From NCBI GenBank assembly GCA_023401925.1, contig JAEXDA010000025.1, positions 19,100 through 83,099 on the forward strand: DNA of 64,000 nucleotides. The letters run 5' to 3'. The translations under genes and the position numbers were made by a program. Under the pieces are notes generated by a model. That model saw nothing but the letters and a program-made list of their open reading frames with translations. It made no database searches and was not told where the DNA came from. This stretch comes from Bacillota bacterium (GTDB taxonomy: Bacteria > Bacillota > UBA4882 > UBA8346). How positions within the stretch are numbered: position 1 is the stretch's first letter; each line of letters begins with the position of its first letter. Shown one piece after another: positions 35,681 through 44,531 of the stretch.

Positions 35681-36934
35681 TTATCTCTTTGACAATTTAT
35701 CCAGTTCCTGCTGGGCTTGAATTTTAAAACTCGGTGTTCCGCCAAAAAAACTAAGCACCTTGGTAAACGCCATTGTGGCCAAGTCGTAATTCCCATTCTC
35801 GACAGCAATTTTGCCATAATTAAACCAATAGGCAATACTACCTGGATCATATTGAACAGCCAAGGCGATCTCATCCAACGCTTTTTTCTTATTTCCGATG
35901 CTAAGGGGTTTTCCCGGAGCTCTCCAGTAAATCTGGCCCAGCATGGCATGGGCCATAGCATTTCCTGGTTCCAACTTCACCACAGTTTGTAGTTCTTCAA
36001 CCATCGGTTCAACCATTCGCAGACTTTGAAGAATTCCTTTTTCCAAACCAATATTGCCTAAGAGGATTGCCCGGTAAAGATGACCTGCCACTCCCCTTTG
36101 ATTTACTCTTTCAGCATGTTCCAGATAAGCTAAGCCTTTTTCCAACAAAGCAATTTTGGTTTTTTTATTAGGGGAATTTTGCCCCATAAACTCATAGAGA
36201 TACCCCAAATGCCATAGGGATTCGTAATCTTCCCCCGCTTTATTTTCCTCACGGATTAAGGTGCCATAATTTTTGTATGGGTCAGTCCTATCTAAAAATT
36301 TGGCAAAGGCTGCCTTTGCGGTGGCGAGATCATTATTTTTCATTGCAATCCCGCCCAAAACCATCCAACCGTTTTCAATATCCGGGTCGTATTTTAAAGC
36401 CAGGCCAATTTCTTGCAGAGCCTTTTTCTTATCATTCCCGGTTCCAAACGCTCCGTCATAATATCGTGCCAAAGCCAGATGGGCCTGAGCGTTCTGGGGT
36501 TCCAAACATAAAACGAATTGGAATTCACCGGCCATTTGATGAGCAAGTTTCAAATTACTCTGATTAGATCCTTCCAATATAATACTACCGATTAATAACC
36601 CACGCCAAAGGTGCCCATTTGCCCCCTGGTTTTTAATTTTAATGGCCTTCTCAGTATAGGACAAACCTTTTTTATAGGCTTCCATTTTAAGCTTGCCAAA
36701 AGACATATCCCCCAAAAACTGATAATAACAGCCGAGTCTCCACAGGGCTTCGTATTGATTGGGCTCTATTTTTAGCAAGCTCTCCATTACGCCAATGGCT
36801 TTTTCCGTCATGCCCTGGGTTGCACGGTTATCCCAATACCGGCCTGCTTTAGCAATTTCACTATTATCTGCTAAAATGGAACCTCCAAAGACACATGCCG
36901 CTATCAATAAAATAATCTCTAATTTCTTTACCAT
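35681..36934 (-). CDS. TPR-repeat protein with signal sequence
   Basis: 417 residues from ATG at 36932-36934, which overlaps the stop of the kinase-like gene by one base. An N-terminal hydrophobic segment (LEIILLIAACVFGGSI) suggests export. The rest is two long similar halves, each with tetratricopeptide-like helices (YEALWRLGCYYQFLG against YESLWHLGYLYEFMG; GANGHLWRGLLIGSI against GVAGHLYRAILLGNI), so the protein arose by internal duplication. TPRs bind proteins; partner unknown. Translational coupling to the cytidylate-kinase-like gene hints at joint function. Confidence 0.82.
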   Translation of the reverse strand: MVKKLEIILLIAACVFGGSILADNSEIAKAGRYWDNRATQGMTEKAIGVMESLLKIEPNQYEALWRLGCYYQFLGDMSFGKLKMEAYKKGLSYTEKAIKIKNQGANGHLWRGLLIGSIILEGSNQSNLKLAHQMAGEFQFVLCLEPQNAQAHLALARYYDGAFGTGNDKKKALQEIGLALKYDPDIENGWMVLGGIAMKNNDLATAKAAFAKFLDRTDPYKNYGTLIREENKAGEDYESLWHLGYLYEFMGQNSPNKKTKIALLEKGLAYLEHAERVNQRGVAGHLYRAILLGNIGLEKGILQSLRMVEPMVEELQTVVKLEPGNAMAHAMLGQIYWRAPGKPLSIGNKKKALDEIALAVQYDPGSIAYWFNYGKIAVENGNYDLATMAFTKVLSFFGGTPSFKIQAQQELDKLSKR

Positions 36935-37593
36935 CAGGCACCTATGGACGAAAATCCCATTTCCGTAAATTTGGACTTGCAATAATTGATTATCAATTCC
37001 TTGGTTTTCTCAAGTCCAATACAGCTTGTATCGATCGAAAGATTGTATTGTCTGGCATCTGTCCAATCTTTTCCGGTAAACTTATGAAAATACTGATTTC
37101 GGGCACAATCGCTTTCATGAAGCATTTTCAAAGCTTTCTCCGGAGATAATTGATATAAATCCTGGATACGTTTCTGCCGGAACTCTAGGTCGGCATGTAA
37201 AAAAACGCTGATATGCCGAGGATGTTGCTGAAGAAGATAAGAGCCGCAACGCCCGATAATGACCGACGAATAAGTCTTGGATATGCCGACAATTACCTCC
37301 GATTCCGCCTTAAATAATTCTGCATCGCTCGGAGTATACATCTGCGGAGGCAAATACGAATCCTGAATGCTAAAAGCGCTTAATTGCAAAAAAGATTTCC
37401 AAAATGAAACCACATTTTCATCGCGGATTTTTATTTCATCTTCCAGCATTTCAAGTTTCTTAGCCGCTTGAGTAATTATCTCCCGATCGACATAAGTGAT
37501 TTCCAAAAAATCTGCCAGCAATTTACCGACGTAAGCGCCGCCACTACCCAGCTGGCGACTGATAGTTATGATAAAAGGCGATTCAAATTTCAT
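36934..37593 (-). CDS. Cytidylate kinase-like family protein
   Basis: 219 residues. The N-terminus FIITISRQLGSGGAYVGKLL is the P-loop-like start of the Cytidylate_kin2 group (ISRQxGSGG), with VDREII and a central RCGSYLL segment. Real cytidylate kinases have a different P-loop, so the substrate is open. ATG at 37593 follows AAGGAGG. The TPR gene starts at its stop codon. Confidence 0.85.
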   Translation of the reverse strand: MKFESPFIITISRQLGSGGAYVGKLLADFLEITYVDREIITQAAKKLEMLEDEIKIRDENVVSFWKSFLQLSAFSIQDSYLPPQMYTPSDAELFKAESEVIVGISKTYSSVIIGRCGSYLLQQHPRHISVFLHADLEFRQKRIQDLYQLSPEKALKMLHESDCARNQYFHKFTGKDWTDARQYNLSIDTSCIGLEKTKELIINYCKSKFTEMGFSSIGA

Positions 37594-37704
37594 GCCAATC
37601 CTCCTTAAGTTTACTACAATATTATATCATAACCGGTTGATAATTGAGGATTCCAATTCGGTATTATTTCCTCATTTGGGAAGAATTGTTTACTCCCTTC
37701 AAAG

Positions 37705-38055
37705 CTAATACAACACATCATCGAGGACAAAAACGAATATTCGTTCTCCGGTCGTCGTGCTAATGTCGGTATGTAAACTAATGACAGAATGCTTGGTCAG
37801 GTTATGAATGATTTCTTCCAACATCGTTCTGGATTTTTCAATTAGCTGGATCCGGACCTGTTTGACCAACATTTTACCTTCGTGATTACTGGCCAAATGT
37901 TGTTCAGCCGGGGAAAGTATGCCCTTCAGCCGGACTAAGATTAAATCTCCTAAAATAAAAGTCTTGACTTCTTCCGGACCCCGGCCCAGAAATTCTTTTT
38001 CAAATTGAATAATCGCTTTACTAATACTGTCCTCAAGTTGACCTTTGGTAATCAT
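37705..38055 (-). CDS. DUF2294 protein
   Basis: 116 residues from ATG at 38053-38055 (GGAGG eight bases upstream). It contains the family signatures FEKEFLGRGPEEVKTFILGD, VRLKGILSPAE and the C-terminal FVLDDVLY. DUF2294 proteins occur in anaerobes and some Bacilli; their function is not established. It is monocistronic. Confidence 0.82.
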   Translation of the reverse strand: MITKGQLEDSISKAIIQFEKEFLGRGPEEVKTFILGDLILVRLKGILSPAEQHLASNHEGKMLVKQVRIQLIEKSRTMLEEIIHNLTKHSVISLHTDISTTTGERIFVFVLDDVLY

Positions 38056-38061
38056 TTCCAA

Positions 38062-38295
38062 GGCCTCCCTTTTATAAAATTAATTAAGCCAGAAAAATCA
38101 AACTCAGATCCGAGTTTGCCACTATTTTATCATAACACTCCACAAATCCAAAGAAATTAACATTTTTTGTAAACCTTTCACCTTTTCCTTGTAATGAAAA
38201 CCATTTCATGATAAGATACTCCCTACATAGAAAATAACTAGTCTGAACCGTCAGAAGAGTTTTTTTCATGTAAAAACTATAACATAAAACTATTC
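38062..38295. other. Divergent spacer upstream of DUF2294 and the carbonic anhydrase leader
   Basis: AT-rich and without a clear gene. It should hold the promoters of the DUF2294 gene (minus) and of the structured leader (plus), but no hexamer pair stands out. Confidence 0.3.
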
Positions 38296-38427
38296 GTTAT
38301 CAATCGCTCCGGAAACCGTTTAACAAACCGGTCATGGAAGCATTGATAAATAGTAGGTCAACCTTTGAGGAAGCGCCTTATGCGCTTAAGCGTAGAATCT
38401 TGCGCAAACTCAATTATGGTTGACCTT
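38296..38427 (+). promoter_or_regulatory. Structured leader with terminator upstream of the carbonic anhydrase
   Basis: TTATCAAT (about 38296-38303) pairs with ATTGATAA (about 38342-38349), enclosing an ACCG/CGGT pairing. Then AGGTCAACC and GGTTGACC flank a long hairpin with an inner AAGCGC/GCGCTT stem, directly followed by TTTTTT at about 38421-38427. The gene starts 55 bp later. A folded domain followed by an intrinsic terminator and then a gene is the layout of a transcription-attenuating riboswitch. No known riboswitch class was recognised. Confidence 0.5.
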
Positions 38428-38481
38428 TTTTATTTGCAATGCAAAGTCAACTCAAGCGTCCCTGAGAAAGGAGAAAATTCC

Positions 38482-39021
38482 GTGCAACTCATTCCCGTTA
38501 CCGAAAAAAACGCTATCCCAAATAAATATTTGAATACGCCTATCGGATTGCTATTTGAATATCACAATTTAAAACATAAATTTGCGGATTATCAAGAGGC
38601 CCAACTTTTAATTGGAATGTGTATGGATAATCGAAAAAATTTGAGGATCCCCCCGAATTTTGCTTATCTAATCCGGACCGGAGGCGGAAATTTACGGTTT
38701 TGCGATTTTTATATTTCCTATGCCATCGCCATTGGCAATCTCTCAGTCCTTGCCTTAATTGCCCATAATGATTGCGGGATGGCCAACTTATATTCGGCCC
38801 AAGAGCGGTTTGTCAACGGTTTGGTTGATAACGCCGGTTGGAGTCACTCCCAAGCAACCGAACATTTTTTGACTGATGCTCCGAAATTCGATATCAAAAA
38901 CGAAACTGATTTTGTACTCGAAGAATCGGCGCGACTACGATTTAAATATCCGAAAATAATGATTGTACCTTTATTTTACCGACTTGAAGACAACCTGTTA
39001 TATTTCATTCAAGAGAAATAG
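38482..39021 (+). CDS. Beta-class carbonic anhydrase
   Basis: 179 residues from GTG at 38482, eight bases after AAAGGAG; the longer frame would run through the leader terminator. The beta-CA zinc ligands and dyad are all present: C47-M-D49-N-R51, then H95-N-D-C98 in IAHNDCGM. The enzyme interconverts CO2 and bicarbonate, supplying carboxylases or balancing pH. The RTGGGN loop after the first motif corresponds to the usual RNAGG segment. A structured terminator leader precedes it. Confidence 0.85.
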   Translation: MQLIPVTEKNAIPNKYLNTPIGLLFEYHNLKHKFADYQEAQLLIGMCMDNRKNLRIPPNFAYLIRTGGGNLRFCDFYISYAIAIGNLSVLALIAHNDCGMANLYSAQERFVNGLVDNAGWSHSQATEHFLTDAPKFDIKNETDFVLEESARLRFKYPKIMIVPLFYRLEDNLLYFIQEK

Positions 39022-39174
39022 AAGGAATCATTGTACCTAATTTTTCAGCTACCAAATTTTCGCTTGATAATATTTAATGAACCCGACAGGGAATGAGCTC
39101 TCAATGGCTAATTATATCTCTGAGCGCAACAACCTTCGACCTACCGAAATATGAATAAGGAGTTTTAAAAATGC

Positions 39175-39786
39175 ATGGCGACGTGGATTGAACATTTTGC
39201 AAATCTTCCGTGGATATTTTTTTCGATTATATTGGGCTTAAGTTTCATTCATGTTTTTATTCCGATGATTCCTCTTGAAAGCTGCCTTCTATTATTAACA
39301 GGATATTTAGCAGGCGCCCACCGTGATGGTATTTTTCTCATTTGGTTGGCGCTTTCTGTGGGGACTTCCGTTGGCGGTATCGCGATATATGCTCTCGCGT
39401 ACCCTAAAGGAAAAAAATTGCTGGATTGGAAATTCATCCAAAATCAGGTTCATGAGCAGAATCTAAAAACTGCCGGTCATTGGTTCGAAAGATATGGCGC
39501 ATGGATTATCTTCCTTGGAAAATGCGTGCCCGGTATGAGTATGGTAGCTATATTCTGCTGTAGCCTCTTTCGCGTAAAACCTTTCATTGTACTTTCTTCG
39601 GTCATAATTTCCAATAGTTTGTATTATTGCGCTTTGGTTGTCGTCGGCAAATACTTCGGCCGGAAATGGGGACAATTAAGCCCGGCAACCAGAGCTTTTC
39701 CCCTCATTGGATTAATCATTGGTGTTTTACTTTCTGCTGCAGTTATCTACTTTTTGTATCGCCGGTACCTTACAAAAACACCCTAA
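39175..39786 (+). CDS. DedA family membrane protein
   Basis: 203 residues with about five hydrophobic segments. The DedA/SNARE-associated signature is visible: IPLESCLLLLTGYLAG, FERYGAWIIFLGKCVPGMSMVAI (normally F-x-R-[FY]-x-P-x-x-R; here G-K-C-V-P) and the C-terminal GKYFGRKWG. Members act as lipid (undecaprenyl phosphate or phospholipid) flippases or in membrane homeostasis. The Arg of the P-x-x-R-type motif is replaced by Lys-Cys, a divergent form. AAGGAG lies about ten bases before the ATG. Confidence 0.85.
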   Translation: MATWIEHFANLPWIFFSIILGLSFIHVFIPMIPLESCLLLLTGYLAGAHRDGIFLIWLALSVGTSVGGIAIYALAYPKGKKLLDWKFIQNQVHEQNLKTAGHWFERYGAWIIFLGKCVPGMSMVAIFCCSLFRVKPFIVLSSVIISNSLYYCALVVVGKYFGRKWGQLSPATRAFPLIGLIIGVLLSAAVIYFLYRRYLTKTP

Positions 39787-39890
39787 TTTCTGATATATTA
39801 TTTTTGATCCGATTTTTTCGCCGCGTCAATTAATTTTTCCGCTTCATGCTTTAACTCATCCCGATCATTGACTAAATAATTCAAGATTAT

Positions 39891-40346
39891 TCAAATTTTT
39901 AAATTCGGTGTTCTATTTTCTAAAAAACGGACGATAATTGCCAATATAAGTCCATACATTATCGAATTGAAAGAGTTAATGGTCGCAGTAACGATATCGC
40001 CATCCATCAATAATTGAATATTCAGCCCTACAACAGCCGAGCGTATAATGAACCATACAACAGCTCCATAAAAAGCGCCACTTAAAAAATAATGTTTAAT
40101 GATGATGCGATTGGTTATGAAAACAAAAAACAACCCCACCAAAATACTAAAAATTATTTCGAAAAACATCGCGCAAATATATTCGGCAGCTTCAGAAGGA
40201 AGATGGCCCAAAGCAATAACACCAGAATAATCCCAAAAAGTTATCCGGGTAATTTTTAATCCATAATGAAAAAATGCATCCGGAATATCTTTAAGTATCC
40301 CGGCAATAATTCCGGCAATTATACCACTGCTTAAAGGTTTTTCCAA
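39891..40346 (-). CDS. Unknown four-helix membrane protein
   Basis: 151 residues, about four membrane segments (SGIIAGIIAGIL, FFEIIFSILVGLFFVFI, FLSGAFYGAVVWFII, IMYGLILAIIVRFL). No family recognised. The frame continues after the TGA stop for 31 codons to a TAA at 39798-39800; that stretch reads as a plausible charged helix (NDRDELKHEAEKLIDAAKK), so the stop could be a recent mutation, a read-through signal, or a sequencing error. Confidence 0.65.
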   Translation of the reverse strand: MEKPLSSGIIAGIIAGILKDIPDAFFHYGLKITRITFWDYSGVIALGHLPSEAAEYICAMFFEIIFSILVGLFFVFITNRIIIKHYFLSGAFYGAVVWFIIRSAVVGLNIQLLMDGDIVTATINSFNSIMYGLILAIIVRFLENRTPNLKI

Positions 40347-40736
40347 TTGACTACTCTCCAGTTGTTTAAAACTCTTACTTGTAGCCCAAAAGACTTTACT
40401 TCATACTCAGTTGGCACAACGAAAGCTAAAACAGAAAAAACACTAAAGATTGCATAGATTTTAATATTGCGGAAACCAATACTTATAACGCATAAAAAGT
40501 ATTCAATAACCTCGGAATAGTCATTTACTCAACCACTATCAACTATTTTTATCCGTTCAAAAAAATTAATACTCCTTGGAAATCGAAAATCGGATAAAGG
40601 ATTCATATCGAGAGCCGGGAGAAACGAATAAATTTCGGAGAAATACCAGCCAAAAACGACTCTTACTCCCATTGAAAACGATTAAATCAAAAAATCAGTG
40701 AAATAATATCAATTAGATGACAAAGGAGGTTCTTCA
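40347..40736. other. Intergenic upstream of Hsp20
   Basis: 390 bp, AT-rich, with no gene. It must contain the promoters of the divergent membrane protein and Hsp20 genes, but I see no CIRCE element or clear hexamers. Confidence 0.3.
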
Positions 40737-41192
40737 ATGGAAAACAAGAATTGGTTAAGTCCATTTAGTAGTACTTTTTGGGGAGATCGTTTTTTAAACC
40801 AAGTTATACCTGGGAATTTTAACGATTTATTAAGAGGAGACGGTTTCGGTCCTTCGGTTGATTTAAAGGAAACCGAACAAGAAATAATCCTAAAGGCCGA
40901 TATACCAGGCATCAACCAAGAAGATCTTGATATTACGGTGGGCGAGAACATTGTTACCCTTAAAGGTGAGATCAAACTGGATGAAAGCCGTGAAGAAAAG
41001 GGTTACCACTTAATTGAACGCCGTTACGGCAGTTTTTACCGAACAATACCGCTTCCCGCCGAGGTTAAATCCGAAGAAGCAACCGCCCGCTGTAAAAACG
41101 GAGTGCTTGAATTAAAAATTCCTAAAGTGCAAACGACTAAGAAACATGGATTTAAACCAAAGATCGAATTTGGCGAGGATTCCTTTCACTGA
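40737..41192 (+). CDS. Hsp20/alpha-crystallin small heat shock protein
   Basis: 151 residues. Alpha-crystallin domain at about 40-135: VDLKETEQEIILKADIPGIN, LDITVGENIVTLKGE, YGSFYRTIPLPAEV and the hallmark ARCKNGVLELKIPK. It holds unfolding proteins in an ATP-independent way. ATG at 40737 follows AAAGGAGG. It is monocistronic, ending in a strong terminator. Confidence 0.95.
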   Translation: MENKNWLSPFSSTFWGDRFLNQVIPGNFNDLLRGDGFGPSVDLKETEQEIILKADIPGINQEDLDITVGENIVTLKGEIKLDESREEKGYHLIERRYGSFYRTIPLPAEVKSEEATARCKNGVLELKIPKVQTTKKHGFKPKIEFGEDSFH

Positions 41193-41235
41193 TCCTTTAG
41201 CTTACTGAATCCTTGATAAAAATATTCATTCAAAA

Positions 41236-41268
41236 GGCCTCGAGATAGTCAACCTCGAGGCTTTTTTA
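41236..41268 (+). terminator. Terminator after hsp20
   Basis: GCCTCGAG/CTCGAGGC stem with a 9-nt loop and TTTTTT tail; A-rich left flank. Confidence 0.9.
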
Positions 41269-41367
41269 GTCCCCGAATTTAAAAACACAAATTCAGTCAT
41301 TTGTCATAAGACGGATTTTATCATGGGTTCATACAATGTACCAGAATGAAGCGATGAGGTGAAAAAA

Positions 41368-41688
41368 ATGTCAATGGGTTACAGCCCTGAAAGTACTCAA
41401 TATACAGTTCAAGCTGGTGATTCTTTAGGAAATCTTGCCTATGAATTTGATACGACTGCCGATGCAATTTTGGCAGCCAATCCCGGTGTATCTCCAAGTA
41501 CTTTAAGTGTCGGTCAAGTACTTTCCATTCCATCCGATACACCGGTGAATGCCGAACAATTTTGGTTTGGACCTGGATTTGGCTTTGGCCGGCCTTTTGG
41601 CGCACCCTGGGGGTTTGGATATCGAAGACCGTTTTTTAGAGGACCCGGATGGGGATATGGGCCTTTTTGGGGCGGTTATTGGTGGTAA
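41368..41688 (+). CDS. LysM domain protein with Gly/Phe/Trp-rich tail
   Basis: 106 residues from ATG at 41368 (GAGGTG six bases upstream). Residues about 12-57 form one LysM motif (YTVQAGDSLGNLAYEFDTTADAILAANPGV, ending LSVGQVLSIP), which binds peptidoglycan or chitin-like glycans. The last 45 residues are almost only G, F, P, W, Y and R (for example RPFFRGPGWGYGPFWGGYWW). There is no signal peptide, which together with the spore-forming host suggests a spore coat or cortex-associated protein assembled from the cytosol; this is inference. Confidence 0.82.
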   Translation: MSMGYSPESTQYTVQAGDSLGNLAYEFDTTADAILAANPGVSPSTLSVGQVLSIPSDTPVNAEQFWFGPGFGFGRPFGAPWGFGYRRPFFRGPGWGYGPFWGGYWW

Positions 41689-41754
41689 ATTCTCAAATCC
41701 ATAGGCCGAAAAATTATCCCAATTTTTAAAAACTATTACTTTAAAAATTATAAT

Positions 41755-41791
41755 AAAAAAGCTCATCAGTAAATCTGTTGAGCTTTTTTGG
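41755..41791 (+). terminator. Terminator after the LysM gene
   Basis: AAAAAAGCTCA pairs with TGAGCTTTTTT around a short loop; works in either direction. Confidence 0.85.
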
Positions 41792-42152
41792 ATTTAGAAA
41801 AGAAAAACAATGACATGGTTCCATAAAAATCAAAATATCAAATCACCATTTTATGGAAAATATTAAATTTTTAAATAAAAAAAATTAATTTCACAAAAAT
41901 TATTACACTTATTTCTCAGGTTATTCGATAATGTTGCCGATAAAAAGAGAAGACATAATTGTATGGTTTTTATCACATTATACAACTTATTCGTTTTAGT
42001 AATATATAAAGATAAATACCTCAATAAGTAATATCTTCGAAAAGCATACATTGGCACTGTTTTATCTATATAAAATCGTTTTGATTTTTTTAGATAAAAT
42101 TTATATATTCACTTTCTTTTTCACAAATCTATCTATTTTAGGAGGGGTTGGA
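41792..42152. other. AT-rich spacer upstream of the second chemoreceptor
   Basis: No gene. A GCCGATAA string at 41936-41943 matches the -10 of motility sigma (sigma-D) promoters, but the TAAA -35 expected about 15 bp upstream is missing. Confidence 0.3.
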
Positions 42153-43790
42153 ATGCTACAAAAACTCAAATTGGGAATCCGAATATCTCTGGGTTTTAAT
42201 TTCCTGATGGTAATCATCGTTTTAATGATCGGACTAGCGGTTTATAGTGCCAATGTTATCATTATGCAATTGAAGGAACTCAACAGTTATAATGAACGTA
42301 TCCAAATCAGTGACACCATGCAAAATTCAATCCTCGTTGTGACAGGAAATATTCGGGGAATCTTGATGAACCCGAATAGTGAAGAAATGATGAAATTAAA
42401 ACAAGAAATTGACTTGGCACGTTCCAATTACAACAATACCTACTCAACACTCAGCCAAAATAGTTTAACCGAGAAAGAAAAGAATCTATTCAATAGCATT
42501 CAGCAATCGGCAGATAGTACTTGGCCCATAAGCTTTCAAGTCATGGGTATGGCACTCTCCAATCAAATTGCCGAAGGATCGGCTTTATTAAATGATCAGC
42601 TCAATCCGGCTGTGGCCCAATGGCTCGGTTCCCTTAAAGAATTAGTCCAACTTGAGAGAGAATATGGAAAAGCTGCCACTGAAAAAGCTGAGCAAACTTT
42701 TTTTAATTCCTTAATATCTCTGTTATTATTAGGCGGAATCGCACTTGTTTTAGGAATGGTTGTGTCGTATACCATTTCCCGGAGTATTACCAAACCCATC
42801 AGCAAAATAGCAAACGGATTATCTGCAAGTTCGGACCAAATTACATCGGCTTCCAATCAACTATCCCAATCGGCACAGCAGTTATCCCAAGGCAGCACCG
42901 AACAAGCATCTGCCATTGAAGAAACTTCATCCACACTCCAAGAGTCCGCCTCCATGATGTTACAAAACTCCATGAATACAAAACAAGCCGCTCAACTATC
43001 GGAGCAGGCTAAAGAATATGCTAATAATGGTAGTAATGAGATGCAGCAGATGATGGCATCCATCCAGGAAATTAAAAAGTCCAGCGACCAGATAGCTAAA
43101 ATCATCAAAGTTATCGATGACATCGCCTTCCAGACCAATATTCTAGCACTCAACGCTGCTATTGAGGCAGCCAGAGCCGGCGAAGCGGGAATGGGATTTG
43201 CAGTCGTCGCCGAAGAAGTTAGAAATCTTGCCCAACGAAGTGCTCAAGCGGCTAAAGATACCACAGCAATGATTCAAACCAATATCGATCTTTCTGGTAA
43301 AGGGGTTTTTGTTGCCCAAAGAGTGCAGGAAGCCCTAACGGAAATCACGTCCCAAACTAAAAAAGTCAACTCCTTGATGGATGAAATTGCGGCAGCCAGC
43401 GAAGAGCAAACCAAAGGAATTTCACAGGTATCCCAGGCGATGTCCCAAATTGAAACCATCACCCAACAGAATGCCGCCAATTCCGAGGAAAGCGCGGCAG
43501 CATCCGAAGAATTAAGTTCACAGGCAGAAAGCATGAAAAATATCGTCCGCGAACTCACTCACATGATTTATGGCGCCAACAAAAAATTCAAACAAATCGA
43601 TAAAAACTCAAAACGTCTTAGCTTTGGCATTTTCGGAAACCATCCAAAACAAAACGAGATTTATCAAGCTGATTCTATCTATCTAACCGAGTCCTCAAAG
43701 GATTCACGGATAACCAAAGAGACCGGTAAAACCAAAATCGTCAGCCCAAATGAGGTGGTTCCGCTTCATAAAGATTTAAATAAATTCTAA
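42153..43790 (+). CDS. Methyl-accepting chemotaxis protein (4HB sensor)
   Basis: 545 residues from ATG at 42153, after GGAGGGG at 42141; an upstream in-frame start lacks a ribosome site. Membrane segments at about 12-33 and 190-212 flank a four-helix-bundle ligand domain. HAMP (ISRSITKPISKIANGL) and the MCP signalling domain follow, with the tip IDDIAFQTNILALNAAIEAA and EAGMGFAVVAEEVRNLAQRS. The C-terminal 50 residues form a charged tail beyond the usual end. Ligand unknown. Confidence 0.93.
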   Translation: MLQKLKLGIRISLGFNFLMVIIVLMIGLAVYSANVIIMQLKELNSYNERIQISDTMQNSILVVTGNIRGILMNPNSEEMMKLKQEIDLARSNYNNTYSTLSQNSLTEKEKNLFNSIQQSADSTWPISFQVMGMALSNQIAEGSALLNDQLNPAVAQWLGSLKELVQLEREYGKAATEKAEQTFFNSLISLLLLGGIALVLGMVVSYTISRSITKPISKIANGLSASSDQITSASNQLSQSAQQLSQGSTEQASAIEETSSTLQESASMMLQNSMNTKQAAQLSEQAKEYANNGSNEMQQMMASIQEIKKSSDQIAKIIKVIDDIAFQTNILALNAAIEAARAGEAGMGFAVVAEEVRNLAQRSAQAAKDTTAMIQTNIDLSGKGVFVAQRVQEALTEITSQTKKVNSLMDEIAAASEEQTKGISQVSQAMSQIETITQQNAANSEESAAASEELSSQAESMKNIVRELTHMIYGANKKFKQIDKNSKRLSFGIFGNHPKQNEIYQADSIYLTESSKDSRITKETGKTKIVSPNEVVPLHKDLNKF

Positions 43791-43832
43791 CCGGACCCGA
43801 TTGAATTGAAGTCCTAAAATGGAGACCCCAGA

Positions 43833-43868
43833 AAAAGGGGGCTGTCCCAAACGGGACAGCCCCCTTTT
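43833..43868. terminator. Strong terminator between convergent genes
   Basis: A perfect 12-bp GC-rich stem (GGGGGCTGTCCC with GGGACAGCCCCC, AAAC loop), flanked by A5 and T4. It serves the chemoreceptor gene and probably the ubiX end from the other strand. Confidence 0.9.
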
Positions 43869-43871
43869 ACG

Positions 43872-44441
43872 TTATTGGTGGTTTTCTTCCCATCGTTTTA
43901 CCATTCGATTTTCAATTCCAAATTGGTCGATAAGCCTGCCCACATGATGATCAACCAGGTCCATAATATTGGTGGGCTTCGTATAGAAGGCTGGCATTGG
44001 CGGAGCTATTATTACCCCGATTCTTGCCAATTTAAGCATGTTTTCCAGGTGAATCGGACTCAAGGGAGTCTCACGGGGCATAAGTACCAGTTTGCGGCCT
44101 TCTTTGAGCGTAACATCGGCAGCCCTTTCCAAAAGATTTTCACTGTACCCGTTGGCAATACCGGCCAAGGTTTTCATAGAGCATGGAGCCACCACCATCC
44201 CTGCTGCCATAAAAGAACCACTGGCAACCGGGGCGGCCAGGTCATGGTTATCATAAGTGCGAGTTGCTAATTCTTGAAGCCTCGCAAGAGGATAATCCAT
44301 TTCCAGCTTTAAATTCCGGACGGCCCATTCACTCACTATCAGATGGGTCTCAATTTCCAGACTTTTCAGAGTTTCCAACAAACGAATTCCAAAAATGCTT
44401 CCAGATGCGCCTGTAATTCCAACCACAATCGGTTTCTGCAT
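43872..44441 (-). CDS. ubiX: UbiX-type flavin prenyltransferase
   Basis: 189 residues from ATG at 44439-44441 (AGGGG seven bases upstream). Flavoprotein fold with VVGITGASGSIFGIRLLETL, VSEWAVRNL, GSFMAAGMVVAPCSMKTLAGIANG and LVLMPRETPLSPIHLENML. The enzyme attaches dimethylallyl phosphate to reduced FMN to make prenylated FMN, the cofactor of UbiD. The ubiD gene directly upstream makes the pairing clear. A hairpin terminator between the two may reduce its expression relative to ubiD. Confidence 0.95.
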   Translation of the reverse strand: MQKPIVVGITGASGSIFGIRLLETLKSLEIETHLIVSEWAVRNLKLEMDYPLARLQELATRTYDNHDLAAPVASGSFMAAGMVVAPCSMKTLAGIANGYSENLLERAADVTLKEGRKLVLMPRETPLSPIHLENMLKLARIGVIIAPPMPAFYTKPTNIMDLVDHHVGRLIDQFGIENRMVKRWEENHQ

Positions 44442-44478
44442 GATAAACCCCTGCCTAATCTTTTTCAATAATCAGAAA

Positions 44479-44516
44479 AAAACCGAACACGTCATCCATG
44501 ACAAATGTTCGGTTAT
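44479..44516 (-). terminator. Hairpin terminator between ubiD and ubiX
   Basis: On the minus strand AACCGAACA pairs with TGTTCGGTT, followed by TTTTTTT. Partial read-through would be needed to express ubiX from the operon promoter. Confidence 0.8.
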
Positions 44517-44531
44517 CCCCAGCTTTTCGTT

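Noticed and set aside
41936..41943. Sigma-D (motility) promoter for the second chemoreceptor
   Set aside because: Only the GCCGATAA-like -10 is present; the TAAA -35 is missing at the right distance.
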